In this document: one piece after another, positions 1 through 6,186 of the stretch | How positions within the stretch are numbered: the stretch's first letter is position 1 | Layout of the letters: each line of letters opens with the position of its first letter | Source of the DNA: Hyphomicrobiaceae bacterium UBA4118 | Lineage (GTDB): Bacteria; Pseudomonadota; Alphaproteobacteria; Rhizobiales; Methyloligellaceae | Length of the DNA stretch: 10,818 nucleotides | NCBI GenBank assembly: GCA_002383105.1 | Contig: DFXC01000127.1 | Location: 1 to 10,818, forward strand | Direction of reading: 5' to 3' | Notes under the pieces: model-generated | What the model was told of the DNA's origin: nothing | Databases searched by the model: none | Seen by the model: the letters and a program-made list of their open reading frames with translations, nothing else | Position numbers and translations under genes: made by a program

Positions 1-354
1 GGCCTGGACCGGACTCTCAGCGTGGGCTTGTCAGTCTCGACCATCTTCCTGTCGTGGCTGCTAATACACACGGTGTTTGCGCTTTATTACGCGCACGAGT
101 TCCACAGCGAAGCCAAAGGCAGATCGCGCGGCCAAGGCGGGGGACTGAGCTTTCCCGACGACAGCACGCCCGACTATCTCGATTTTCTCTATTTCTCCTT
201 CGTGGTGGGAACCACGGCGCAGACCTCAGACGTGGTCGTGTGCTCGCGCGCCATGCGCCGCGTGGTGATGCTGCATGGAATTTTGTCGTTCTTCTTCAAC
301 ACCGCAGTAATCGCGTTAGCCGTGAACATCGCCGCGCAACTCGTTCAGGGCTGA
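1..354 (+). CDS. DUF1345 family membrane protein, C-terminal part (5' truncated)
   Basis: The frame is open from base 1 to a TGA at 352-354, giving 117 visible residues; the N-terminus lies outside the window. A GTG at 22 is only an internal valine. Two hydrophobic segments are visible, one near the start (STIFLSWLLIHTVFALYY) and one at the end (LSFFFNTAVIALAVNIAA), separated by a loop containing FPDD, PDYLDFLYFSFVVGTTAQTSD and a basic SRAMRR. The phrases YAHEF, DFLYFSFVVG and FFFNTAVIAL match what I recall of the C-terminus of DUF1345 predicted inner-membrane proteins (about 215 residues in full). The function of the family is unknown. The 3' end overlaps the convergent small exported-protein gene by 10 bases. 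Confidence 0.85.
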   Translation, partial: GLDRTLSVGLSVSTIFLSWLLIHTVFALYYAHEFHSEAKGRSRGQGGGLSFPDDSTPDYLDFLYFSFVVGTTAQTSDVVVCSRAMRRVVMLHGILSFFFNTAVIALAVNIAAQLVQG

Positions 355-872
355 GCCGCCGCGCGGGCGCCGCAGGCCGTCGCCGGCGCCGGCTGCAGCA
401 GGAACAGCGCATGCTCGGGGTTGTCGGACGAGAGCACGACAAAGGCCTCGAGATCGACCCCTGGCACCAGCGCGATGTGCTCGGTGTCATGGAGCGCAAG
501 CTTCATGTTCTTGGCCGCCGGCTCGAGCGAGAATTGCCCAACGAAAAAGCCGTCGGTGACGCAAGAGAGCCGGTCGCCCACGACAGAGCAGCGCGCGCCG
601 CCGAGATTGGAATAGGTGTCGCCCGCGTTCCGCATCTTGGCGGTGACCTTGGCGAGATATTTGCCCGGATCGCTATCGCCGGCAGGCTCGCGCGTGCCGA
701 TCGCGAGCGTCATCGCCGTCACCTTCTGCCCGGGATGCTTGTTGAGATGCGCGGCATCATAAACGTGGGTCCAGCATCCGAGCAAGGGGTCGGGGGCCTC
801 TGCGGCCTCTTCGGCAAGCGAAGGCGCGCCCAAGAGCAAGACTGCTGAGAACGCAAGCCACTCGATTCGCAT
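345..872 (-). CDS. Small exported protein of unknown function
   Basis: This 175-residue protein is not recognised as a named family. Residues 1-20 form a signal peptide (charged MRIE, hydrophobic WLAFSAVLLLGA, then SLA before EE), so it is probably periplasmic. The mature part has four cysteines (C33, C95, C104, C167), which could form two disulfides, and a conserved-looking stretch around GCWTHVYDAAHLNKHPGQ at 32-49. Alternating hydrophobic stretches suggest a small beta-rich fold, but that is inference. The start ATG at 870-872 lies only 8 bases after the ispG stop, with GGAG about 14 bases upstream, so it is probably cotranscribed with ispG. The frame continues upstream inside ispG but that extension is a shadow. 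Its tail overlaps the convergent DUF1345 gene by 10 bases. Confidence 0.75.
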   Translation of the reverse strand: MRIEWLAFSAVLLLGAPSLAEEAAEAPDPLLGCWTHVYDAAHLNKHPGQKVTAMTLAIGTREPAGDSDPGKYLAKVTAKMRNAGDTYSNLGGARCSVVGDRLSCVTDGFFVGQFSLEPAAKNMKLALHDTEHIALVPGVDLEAFVVLSSDNPEHALFLLQPAPATACGARAAAQP

Positions 873-880
873 GCCTGCCC

Positions 881-2140
881 CTACTCCGCGGCGCTTCGTC
901 CGATGGCGTTCTGGCCGAAACGGCGCTCGATATAGTCGAGCACCATCTGCTTGAAATCCGCTGCCGCCCCGGGCCCTCTGAGCGTCGCCACCTTCTTGCC
1001 GTCGATGAACACGGGCGCGGCGGGCGCCTCGCCGGTCCCCGGCAGAGAGATGCCGATATCGGCCTGCTTCGATTCGCCCGGCCCATTGACGATGCAGCCC
1101 ATCACCGCGACGGAAAGTGTCTCGACGCCCGGATAGCGGCGCTTCCACTCCGGCATCTCGGCGCGGATGAAGTCCTGGATGTCGCGGGCAAGCTCCTGGA
1201 AGGTGGTTGACGTGGTCCGCCCGCAGCCCGGGCACGCGGCCACCAGCGGCACGAAGTTGCGGAAGCCCATGCTCTGGAGCAGCTCTTGCGCGACCTTCAC
1301 CTCGAGGGTGCGGTCGCCGTTAGGCTCTGGCGTGAGCGAGATGCGGACCGTGTCGCCGATGCCCTGCTGCAAGAGCACGCCTAGCGCGGCCGAGGAGGCG
1401 ACGATGCCCTTCGACCCCATGCCCGCTTCGGTCAGCCCGAGATGCAGCGCGAGCTCAGAGCGGTCGGCGAGCATGGAATAGACCGCGATCAGATCCTGCA
1501 CGGCGCTGACCTTGGCCGAGAGCACGATGCGGTCGGCCCCGAGGCCAAGCTGAACCGCGCGCTCGGCGCTGATGAGTGCCGATTGCACGATCGCCTCATG
1601 CATCACTTCGCGGGCATTCTTCGGCGCCGGCGCCTTCGCATTCTCGTCCATGAGCCGGGTGAGCAGATCCTGGTCGAGGCTCCCCCAATTGACCCCGATG
1701 CGGATGGCCTTGCCGTGCTCAAGCGCGATCTCGACGATCTCAGCGAACTGCCGGTCGCGCTTCTCCTTGAAGCCGACATTGCCCGGGTTGATGCGGTATT
1801 TGGCGAGGGCGGCGGCACAGGCCGGGTGCTCGGCAAGCAGCGTGTGGCCGTTATAGTGGAAGTCGCCGATCAGCGGCGCCTCGACGCCGAGAATATCCAG
1901 CCGCTCGCGGATATGGGGAACCGCGGCAGCGGCCTCGGCCCGGTCCACGGTGATGCGCACAAGCTCTGAGCCGGCGCGCGCAAGAGCCGCGACCTGGGCC
2001 GCCGTCGCGTCCACATCGGCCGTGTCGGTATTGGTCATCGACTGCACGGCGATGGGAGCATCGCCGCCGACCGTGACCCCTCCGACCCTAACCGGTATCG
2101 AGCGTCGCCGTGTAAGACTATCCATAACCCAAGGATACAT
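881..2140 (-). CDS. ispG: 4-hydroxy-3-methylbut-2-enyl diphosphate synthase (IspG/GcpE)
   Basis: IspG catalyses the penultimate step of the MEP isoprenoid pathway in the cytoplasm, reducing 2-C-methyl-erythritol 2,4-cyclodiphosphate to HMBPP with a [4Fe-4S] cluster and an external electron donor. The 419-residue reading has the expected N-terminal TIM-barrel motifs (QSMTNTDT at 33-40, VRITVD at 61-66, IGDFHYNGH at 91-99, RINPGNVG at 116-123). The C-terminal cluster domain carries CPGC (C303, C306) and C349 followed by NGPGE, whose E356 is the usual fourth ligand. Length is normal for the proteobacterial form. The start is uncertain: ATG at 2140 or 2125 in the same frame, or GTG at 2143; none has a clear Shine-Dalgarno. 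The frame upstream of 2140 runs into repeat sequence and is not coding. The exported-protein gene follows 8 bases downstream. Confidence 0.95.
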   Translation of the reverse strand: MYPWVMDSLTRRRSIPVRVGGVTVGGDAPIAVQSMTNTDTADVDATAAQVAALARAGSELVRITVDRAEAAAAVPHIRERLDILGVEAPLIGDFHYNGHTLLAEHPACAAALAKYRINPGNVGFKEKRDRQFAEIVEIALEHGKAIRIGVNWGSLDQDLLTRLMDENAKAPAPKNAREVMHEAIVQSALISAERAVQLGLGADRIVLSAKVSAVQDLIAVYSMLADRSELALHLGLTEAGMGSKGIVASSAALGVLLQQGIGDTVRISLTPEPNGDRTLEVKVAQELLQSMGFRNFVPLVAACPGCGRTTSTTFQELARDIQDFIRAEMPEWKRRYPGVETLSVAVMGCIVNGPGESKQADIGISLPGTGEAPAAPVFIDGKKVATLRGPGAAADFKQMVLDYIERRFGQNAIGRSAAE

Positions 2141-2179
2141 CACATTTGTGGAGGCTTTGCCAGCGTCCGCGACGGGTCT

Positions 2180-2275
2180 CATCCTTCGAGACGGGCGCTT
2201 GCGCGCCCTCCTCAGGATGAGGGATTTCGACGCCTCATGGAGAGGAGCGGCCGAAGGCCGCGTCTCGAACCATGA
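2180..2275. repeat. Interspersed palindromic repeat, two adjoining hairpins
   Basis: The first hairpin (2180-2222) pairs CATCCT with AGGATG around a GGGCGC/GCGCCC core; its arms contain TTCGAGACG and CTCCTCAGGATGAGG. The second (2233-2275) pairs CATGG with CCATG around GCGGCC-GAA-GGCCGC, and contains GCGTCTCGAACCATG. I know phrases like these as common intergenic repeats in Bradyrhizobium-like and related Hyphomicrobiales genomes, but no copy count can be made here. The element sits between ispG and the VanZ-like gene and runs into the 3' end of the latter. Confidence 0.75.
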
Positions 2276-2646
2276 AGTCCCGGCACCCTGGCGAGGACGC
2301 GGCCTTTTCGCACGCCAATGACGAGCGCGGCAAGAAGCGCCGCAGCCATCGCTCCCCCAGCTCCGGCGAGCGCCGTTGGGAGATCGGGGATACGGTCGGA
2401 GGTGAGGCCCTGCAACGCCTCCAGGACGCAAGCCAGCGCCATGAGCGCTCCCGCCACGATGAACGGCCTAGGCCAGGCGACGCAGAGAATTGCCGTCGCG
2501 GCGAAATAAGCGAGGAAGTGCTCGATGAGCCAGTGCAGGCCCAAGCGGATCTGCCAGGCGACGGGAACCAGCGAGTCTGCCGCGATCGCCGCGATCAGCA
2601 GAGCGCCGCACAGCGCAATCCACCGTGAGATGGAAATAGAGACCAT
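2212..2646 (-). CDS. VanZ-like family membrane protein
   Basis: The 144-residue product has about four hydrophobic segments (near 9-28, 43-57, 62-78 and 94-112). The segment [20 protein letters not shown] at 75-94 resembles the VanZ-family signature of an acidic residue, Gln and Arg/Asp before a final small-residue helix (E76, Q79, R85, D88). VanZ-like proteins are small integral membrane proteins; only VanZ itself is tied to teicoplanin resistance, so no resistance role is implied. The last 21 or so residues, from about GLHGS on, are encoded inside an interspersed repeat and look like a read-through tail. The ATG at 2644-2646 has only a distant AGGGG as ribosome site. Same strand as ispG, so read-through into ispG is possible. 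Confidence 0.7.
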   Translation of the reverse strand: MVSISISRWIALCGALLIAAIAADSLVPVAWQIRLGLHWLIEHFLAYFAATAILCVAWPRPFIVAGALMALACVLEALQGLTSDRIPDLPTALAGAGGAMAAALLAALVIGVRKGRVLARVPGLHGSRRGLRPLLSMRRRNPSS

Positions 2647-2659
2647 GGGGAAGCATAAT

Positions 2660-2754
2660 CCCCTCGCCCCTGCGGGGAGAGGGCTTTCCGCCGCGATCTT
2701 GCGCCCCTCGGGCGGCGCTCCTGCGCAAGTCGCATGGCGGAGAGGGTGAGGGGG
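2660..2754. repeat. Interspersed inverted-repeat element (CCCCTC…GAGGGG type)
   Basis: The outer arms CCCCTC (2660-2665) and GAGGGG (2749-2754) pair, with further blocks of the type GGGGAGAGGG and GGCGGAGAGGGTGAGGGG inside. The middle contains CGGGCGGCGC and an arm-like TTGCGC/GCGCAA pair (2699-2704 and 2722-2727). It lies in the gap between the VanZ-like gene and znuA and shows no coding signs. It resembles mosaic intergenic repeats of rhizobial relatives. Its end lies about 14 bases upstream of the VanZ-like start, so it may contribute that gene's 5' leader. Confidence 0.65.
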
Positions 2755-2784
2755 TGGAAATCAGCGAAACTTGCTCTACCGGTT

Positions 2785-2845
2785 CCCCCTCACCCGACGA
2801 AGCCGTTAAGCGGCTTCGTGCGACCTCTCCCCGCTGGGGAGAGGT
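2785..2845. repeat. Second repeat element with two perfect hairpins downstream of znuA
   Basis: The element opens with CCCCCTCACCC and holds two perfect stem-loops: ACGAAGCCG/CGGCTTCGT (2797-2805 and 2811-2819, loop TTAAG) and ACCTCTCCCC/GGGGAGAGGT (2823-2832 and 2836-2845, loop GCT). It starts 7 bases beyond the znuA stop in the direction of znuA transcription. There is no T-run on the minus strand after either stem, so it is not a textbook intrinsic terminator, but such stems can stabilise the 3' end of the operon mRNA. Confidence 0.7.
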
Positions 2846-2852
2846 GTTGAGC

Positions 2853-3761
2853 CTAAGCCGCCAGCGCGGCGGTGAGCGTCTCGATATTGTTGCGGAACAT
2901 GTCGAGATAGGTGCCTGCCGGCCCGTCGGGGGGCGATAGCGCGTCGGTATAGAGCGTGCCGCCGATCTTGGCATTGGTCTCTGATGCGATCTGGTCGAGC
3001 AGGCGGTGGTCGGTGATGTTTTCCATGAACACCGCCGGGATCTTCTCGGCCTTGATCTGGCGGATGATCTTGGCCACGTCCTGCGCCGAGGCCTCGCTCT
3101 CGGTGCTCACGCCCTCGGGCGCAATCACCTCCAGCCCGTAGGCCGCGCCGAAATAGCCGAAGGCGTCGTGGCTGGTGATGATCTTGCGGCGCTCCCTGGG
3201 CAGCGCCGCCAGCGCCGCCTTCACGTCGGTTTCTTCCTTGGCGATAGCATCGAGATATGTGTTGGCGTTGGCCTCGTAGGTGGCCTTGCCGTCCGGATCG
3301 ACGGCGATCAGCCCGTCGCGGATATTGGCGACATAGAGCTTGCCGTTGGCGAGGCTCTGCCAGGCATGGGGATCGGTGATCGTCTCCTTCTTGCCCCCCT
3401 CCTCCTCGACCATGGTGCGCGGCTTCACGCCGGTCGAGGCGACCACGACCTTGCCCTTGAAGCCCGAGGACTTCTCCAGCCGGTCCATCCAGCCCTCGAA
3501 GCCGAGGCCGTTGGTGAAGAGGATGTTGGCGCCTGCGAGATTCTTGGCGTCGGCCGGGGTCGGCTCATAGACGTGGGCGTCGCCGTCGGGCCCGACCAGC
3601 GTGATCACCTCCACGCGGTCGCCGCCGACTTGCTTCACCATGTCGGCCAAGATGCTGAACGAGGCGACGGCCTTGACCTTGCCGGCGGCCTCCGCGCCGC
3701 CCGCTAGACCGAGGACCAGCGCAAGCGCCAATCCGGCCTGCAAAAGAATGCGTTTGGTCAT
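2853..3761 (-). CDS. znuA: Zinc ABC transporter periplasmic substrate-binding protein (ZnuA/AztC-like)
   Basis: This is the cluster A-I metal-binding receptor that passes metal to the inner-membrane permease encoded just upstream. Residues 1-26 form a signal peptide ending AEA-AG. Candidate ligands are H63 (AHVYEPTPAD), H132 (DPHAWQS), H198 (SHDAFGYF) and D273 (YTDALSP). The 66- and 75-residue spacing between the last three fits the family, and His in the third position points to zinc, where manganese/iron members usually have Glu. The long His-rich loop of E. coli ZnuA is missing; a short acidic/lysine segment VEEEGGKKE (118-126) occupies that place, as in AztC-type proteins. Length 302 residues is normal. 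AAGGAG lies 9 bases before the ATG. The gene follows the permease after 31 bases. Manganese as substrate is less likely but not excluded. Confidence 0.9.
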   Translation of the reverse strand: MTKRILLQAGLALALVLGLAGGAEAAGKVKAVASFSILADMVKQVGGDRVEVITLVGPDGDAHVYEPTPADAKNLAGANILFTNGLGFEGWMDRLEKSSGFKGKVVVASTGVKPRTMVEEEGGKKETITDPHAWQSLANGKLYVANIRDGLIAVDPDGKATYEANANTYLDAIAKEETDVKAALAALPRERRKIITSHDAFGYFGAAYGLEVIAPEGVSTESEASAQDVAKIIRQIKAEKIPAVFMENITDHRLLDQIASETNAKIGGTLYTDALSPPDGPAGTYLDMFRNNIETLTAALAA

Positions 3762-3792
3762 GACGGGACACTCCTTCGTTTGAGAGGGGGAT

Positions 3793-4659
3793 TCAGGCTT
3801 CGAGATGCTTGCGCGGGAGGAGGCCCCAGATGAGGCCGCTTTTGAGCCCGAACAGCAGAGAGAACAGATAGGAGATGCCGCAGAGAAGGATGATGGCGGG
3901 GCCGGTGGGGACGTTCGCGTAATAAGAGACGAGAAGCCCGGTCAGGCTCGCGGCAAACGCGCTTCCCACCGCGACCAGGATCAGGCCCGAGACGTCCTCG
4001 GCCCAGAAGCGCGCGGTCACGGCGGGGAGCAGCATGATGCCGACCGCCATCAGCGTGCCGAGCGCCTGGAAGCCGCTCACGAGATTGAGCACGACCAGCA
4101 CGAGAAACATGAGATGCGTGGGCGAGCTCAACGCGCTGGCCGAGCGCAAGAAGTGTGGATCGAAACATTCGAGCACGAGCGGGCGGTAGATGACCGCCAA
4201 GACCGCAAGCGAGACGGTGGTGATCGAGGCGACGAGATAGAGCGCCGCATCGTCGAGGGCGAGCACGGTCCCAAATAGAACATGCAACAGGTCGACATTG
4301 CTGCCCCTGACCGAGACGATGAGCACGCCGAGCGCCAGCGACACGAGATAGAACGCGGCGAGGCTCGCATCCTCGCGCAACACGGTGGAGCGGGCGACGA
4401 GGCCGGCGGCGAGCGCCACGGCGAGCCCCGCGGCAAACCCGCCGAGGCTCATGGCAAAAAGCGAAAGCCCGGCCAGCAGGTAGCCTATGGCAGCACCTGG
4501 CAGGATGGCGTGGCTCATGGCGTCGCCCATCAGGCTCATGCGCCGCAGCATCAGGAACACGCCGATGGGCGGCGCGCCGAGCGACAGCGCGAGGCAGCCC
4601 ACCAGCGCCCGGCGCATGAAGGCGAACTCGACGAAGGGCTGGGTGACCGGGTCGATCAT
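3793..4659 (-). CDS. znuB: Zinc ABC transporter permease (ZnuB family)
   Basis: The 288-residue integral membrane protein has about eight or nine hydrophobic segments. Family signatures visible are LMGDAMSHAILPGAAIGY (43-60) and the cytoplasmic-loop region ALGTLMAVGIMLLPAVTAR (199-217), which docks the ATPase, followed by the late TGPAIIL segment. It forms the channel for metal delivered by the binding protein encoded next. Its ATG overlaps the ATPase stop in an ATGA arrangement (4656-4659), which implies translational coupling, and an AGGAG lies about 10 bases upstream. Metal specificity is taken from the neighbouring Fur-family regulator and binding protein, not from the permease itself. 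Confidence 0.92.
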   Translation of the reverse strand: MIDPVTQPFVEFAFMRRALVGCLALSLGAPPIGVFLMLRRMSLMGDAMSHAILPGAAIGYLLAGLSLFAMSLGGFAAGLAVALAAGLVARSTVLREDASLAAFYLVSLALGVLIVSVRGSNVDLLHVLFGTVLALDDAALYLVASITTVSLAVLAVIYRPLVLECFDPHFLRSASALSSPTHLMFLVLVVLNLVSGFQALGTLMAVGIMLLPAVTARFWAEDVSGLILVAVGSAFAASLTGLLVSYYANVPTGPAIILLCGISYLFSLLFGLKSGLIWGLLPRKHLEA

Positions 4660-5444
4660 GCGGGTCGCCGCTCCTGCCGGCCCTCACCCTCGTCGCGCGC
4701 GCAAATCTCGGCGTGCTCGTCGAAGGCTTCGACCAGCTGCCGCGCCTTGGCGAGATTGGCGGGCGTCAGCACTTTGTGCGTCTCGCCCCAGGCCACCACC
4801 TCCCGCGCGATGAGGAGCGTCGTCGGGAAATGGGCACGCACCTGATCGAGGTCGTGCAGCGCGGCAAGCACGGTGCGCCCTTCACCGTGCCAATGGAGGA
4901 TCAGCGCGATGAGATCGGCGATGGTCTTGGTATCGACGGCGCGGAACGGCTCGTCGAGCAGGATGAGGGAGGCGTCCTGCAGCAGGAGCCGCGCGAACAG
5001 CACCCGCTGGAACTGGCCGCCCGAGAGGGCGCCAACGGGGCGGCTTGCGAGATCGACCAGCCCGACCGTAGCCAGCGCCCGGGCGACGTCCCGCTTGCCC
5101 CTCTCGTCGAGCCCGCGCCAGGCGCCGATCTTGCGCCACAGCCCCATGGCCACGCAGTCGAACACCGAGATGGGAAAGCTGCGGTCGATCTCGATCTGCT
5201 GCGGGAGATAAGCGATGTCGCGCTTGTTGAGGCCGTCGAGCTTGAGGCTGCCGCCGAGCGGTTTCAGCTCCCCCATGATGCCCTTGAGCAGGGTCGACTT
5301 GCCGGCGCCGTTAGGCCCGACAATGGCGAGAAGCTCGCCGCGCACCACCTCGACGTCGATATGATGCACGGCCGGATGCCGGTCATAGCCGAGGGTCAGG
5401 TCGCGAAAGCTGATCGCCGGTTCCACGTGCGCCGACAAGGTCAT
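4656..5444 (-). CDS. znuC: Zinc ABC transporter ATP-binding protein (ZnuC family)
   Basis: This 262-residue ATPase powers the metal transporter. It shows the Walker A GPNGAGKST (43-51), Q-loop at LPQQ (80-83), ABC signature LSGGQFQR (140-147), Walker B ILLDEP (161-166), D-loop AVD (169-171) and switch histidine H197. The C-terminal tail is charged (DEHAEICARDEGEG). The start at 5444 was chosen because its ATG overlaps the TGA of the small gene upstream (ATGA) and the protein then begins just before the first beta strand; an in-frame ATG at 5501 would add a 19-residue Gly/Pro-rich extension. No Shine-Dalgarno is evident, so initiation probably depends on translation of the upstream gene. Confidence 0.93.
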   Translation of the reverse strand: MTLSAHVEPAISFRDLTLGYDRHPAVHHIDVEVVRGELLAIVGPNGAGKSTLLKGIMGELKPLGGSLKLDGLNKRDIAYLPQQIEIDRSFPISVFDCVAMGLWRKIGAWRGLDERGKRDVARALATVGLVDLASRPVGALSGGQFQRVLFARLLLQDASLILLDEPFRAVDTKTIADLIALILHWHGEGRTVLAALHDLDQVRAHFPTTLLIAREVVAWGETHKVLTPANLAKARQLVEAFDEHAEICARDEGEGRQERRPA

Positions 5445-5650
5445 GCCAAGGCCCAAGCGACCGCGCCCCAAAGGAGCCCCGCCGCCGCAGCAACCAGGCA
5501 CAGTCGCGCCGGCACCGAGAGGCGCAACAGCGAGATGCCGGAGGCGACGGGCGGATTGAACTCGGCGTCGAGCCTCTCGCCCTCGATCACCCTCCCCGGG
5601 GCGACAAGCGCCACGTGACGATGCCGTTCCTCCCGTCCTCCCGCCCGCAT
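5441..5650 (-). CDS. Putative small single-span membrane protein in the zinc operon
   Basis: I do not recognise this 69-residue product. The N-terminal 40 residues are polar and basic (REERHRH at 6-12), and residues about 45-69 are a hydrophobic helix rich in Ala and Leu ending in GAVAWALA, so it would be anchored at its C-terminus. Support for it being real: AAAGGG lies 8 bases before the ATG, third codon positions are strongly G/C like the neighbouring genes, and its TGA overlaps the znuC ATG in an ATGA arrangement, the same junction as znuC-znuB. It could be a transporter accessory, or a leader whose translation couples to znuC. No homologue could be named, so function is left open. Confidence 0.55.
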   Translation of the reverse strand: MRAGGREERHRHVALVAPGRVIEGERLDAEFNPPVASGISLLRLSVPARLCLVAAAAGLLWGAVAWALA

Positions 5651-5672
5651 CGCGATATCCCTTTGTGCTTCA

Positions 5673-5721
5673 GAGCATGATCCGGAAAAGTGGGAACCGG
5701 TTTTCCGAAAAGATCATGCTC
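5673..5721. repeat. 49-bp palindromic interspersed repeat between zur and the transporter genes
   Basis: The outer arms GAGCATGATC (5673-5682) and GATCATGCTC (5712-5721) are perfectly complementary, as are the inner arms CGGAAAA (5683-5689) and TTTTCCG (5701-5707). The loop contains GGGAACCGG. This sequence is a familiar repeat in Bradyrhizobium, Rhizobium and relatives. It lies 20 bases after the zur stop and could act as a transcript-processing hairpin; without a T-run it should not fully terminate transcription. Confidence 0.8.
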
Positions 5722-5740
5722 AAATAGAAAGCTAGGCGCT

Positions 5741-6148
5741 TCACGCCGGACGGCAGGCTTGGCAGAGACCGGCAAGCTCAAGCGTCACCTGCTCGGGCGC
5801 GATCTCCTCAGGTGCAAGCGCGAGCAAGGTGGCCTCGTCCTCGTCGGAGAGCGGAATCTCGACCACCTTCTCGCATTGGCGGCAGATGGCGAAGGCCAAC
5901 CTGCCGTCGCAGGCGCCGTGGTCGCAGGCGATGAAGGCCGAGCGGGACTGGAGCCGGTGCACCATGCCCTTGTGCATCAGCTCGTTCAGCGCGCGATAGA
6001 CCGTGGGCGGATGGGAGATGCCGGCCGTCCTCACCCGATCGAGGATGGCATAGGCGCTCATGGGCTCCTTGGCTTTGCGCAGGCAGGAGAGGATCTCGCT
6101 CTGATTGCGCGAAAGCTTAGGGCCGTGGTGGTGATGGGCGGCGTTCAT
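5741..6148 (-). CDS. zur: Fur-family zinc uptake regulator (Zur)
   Basis: This 135-residue protein is a metal-dependent repressor that dimerises and binds DNA when zinc is sufficient. The winged-helix N-terminal half contains the recognition-helix region ISHPPTVYRALNEL (44-57). The C-terminal half has two CxxC pairs, C89/C92 (ICRQC) and C129/C132 (LCQAC), the usual Cys4 structural zinc site of Zur and related Fur proteins, and a likely sensing cluster around C75, H77 and C80. A HHHH run lies at 5-8. Zur rather than Fur or Mur is inferred from the downstream zinc-type transporter. There is no Shine-Dalgarno before the ATG, and the likely promoter is so close that the mRNA may be leaderless. 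Confidence 0.88.
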   Translation of the reverse strand: MNAAHHHHGPKLSRNQSEILSCLRKAKEPMSAYAILDRVRTAGISHPPTVYRALNELMHKGMVHRLQSRSAFIACDHGACDGRLAFAICRQCEKVVEIPLSDEDEATLLALAPEEIAPEQVTLELAGLCQACRPA

Positions 6149-6186
6149 ACGCGATGATATAACATAACACGGCCGGTGGCGGTCAA
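6149..6186 (-). promoter_or_regulatory. zur promoter with probable Zur operator
   Basis: On the minus strand TTGACC (6186-6181) and TATATC (6161-6156) are separated by 19 bases and resemble -35 and -10 elements. The imperfect palindrome ATGATATAACAT (6154-6165, 10 of 12 positions symmetric) covers the -10 and has the AT-rich TAACAT half-site expected of Zur boxes. Only 7 bases lie between the -10 and the zur ATG. Binding here would give negative autoregulation of zur and of any cotranscribed transporter genes. The -35 overlaps the stop codon of the DUF2188 gene. The motif assignment is by eye. Confidence 0.5.

Noticed and set aside
54..848. 264-codon plus-strand open frame across the DUF1345 end and exported-protein gene
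   Set aside because: Arg/Ala/Gly-rich low-information product spanning two genes on opposite strands that have recognisable features; no ribosome site.
2141..2431. N-terminal extension of ispG
   Set aside because: The extra residues come from repeat sequence and the VanZ-like gene in another frame; orthologous IspG proteins of about 410-430 residues match a start at 2140 or 2125.
2212..2646. Teicoplanin-resistance gene vanZ
   Set aside because: Only general family resemblance is visible; VanZ-like proteins are widespread and most have no resistance link, and teicoplanin does not act well on Gram-negative cells.
3758..4687. 309-codon minus-strand frame over znuB
   Set aside because: Out of frame with the permease and rich in Arg, Ala and His; the overlapping permease frame has clear family motifs.
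5673..5721. Intrinsic terminator of zur
   Set aside because: The palindrome is strong, but no T-run follows on the minus strand and the sequence matches a dispersed repeat, so it is listed as a repeat.
5651..5740. Second Zur operator before the transporter genes
   Set aside because: No AT-rich TAACAT-type palindrome is present in this gap apart from the GAGCATGATC repeat, which does not resemble a Zur box.
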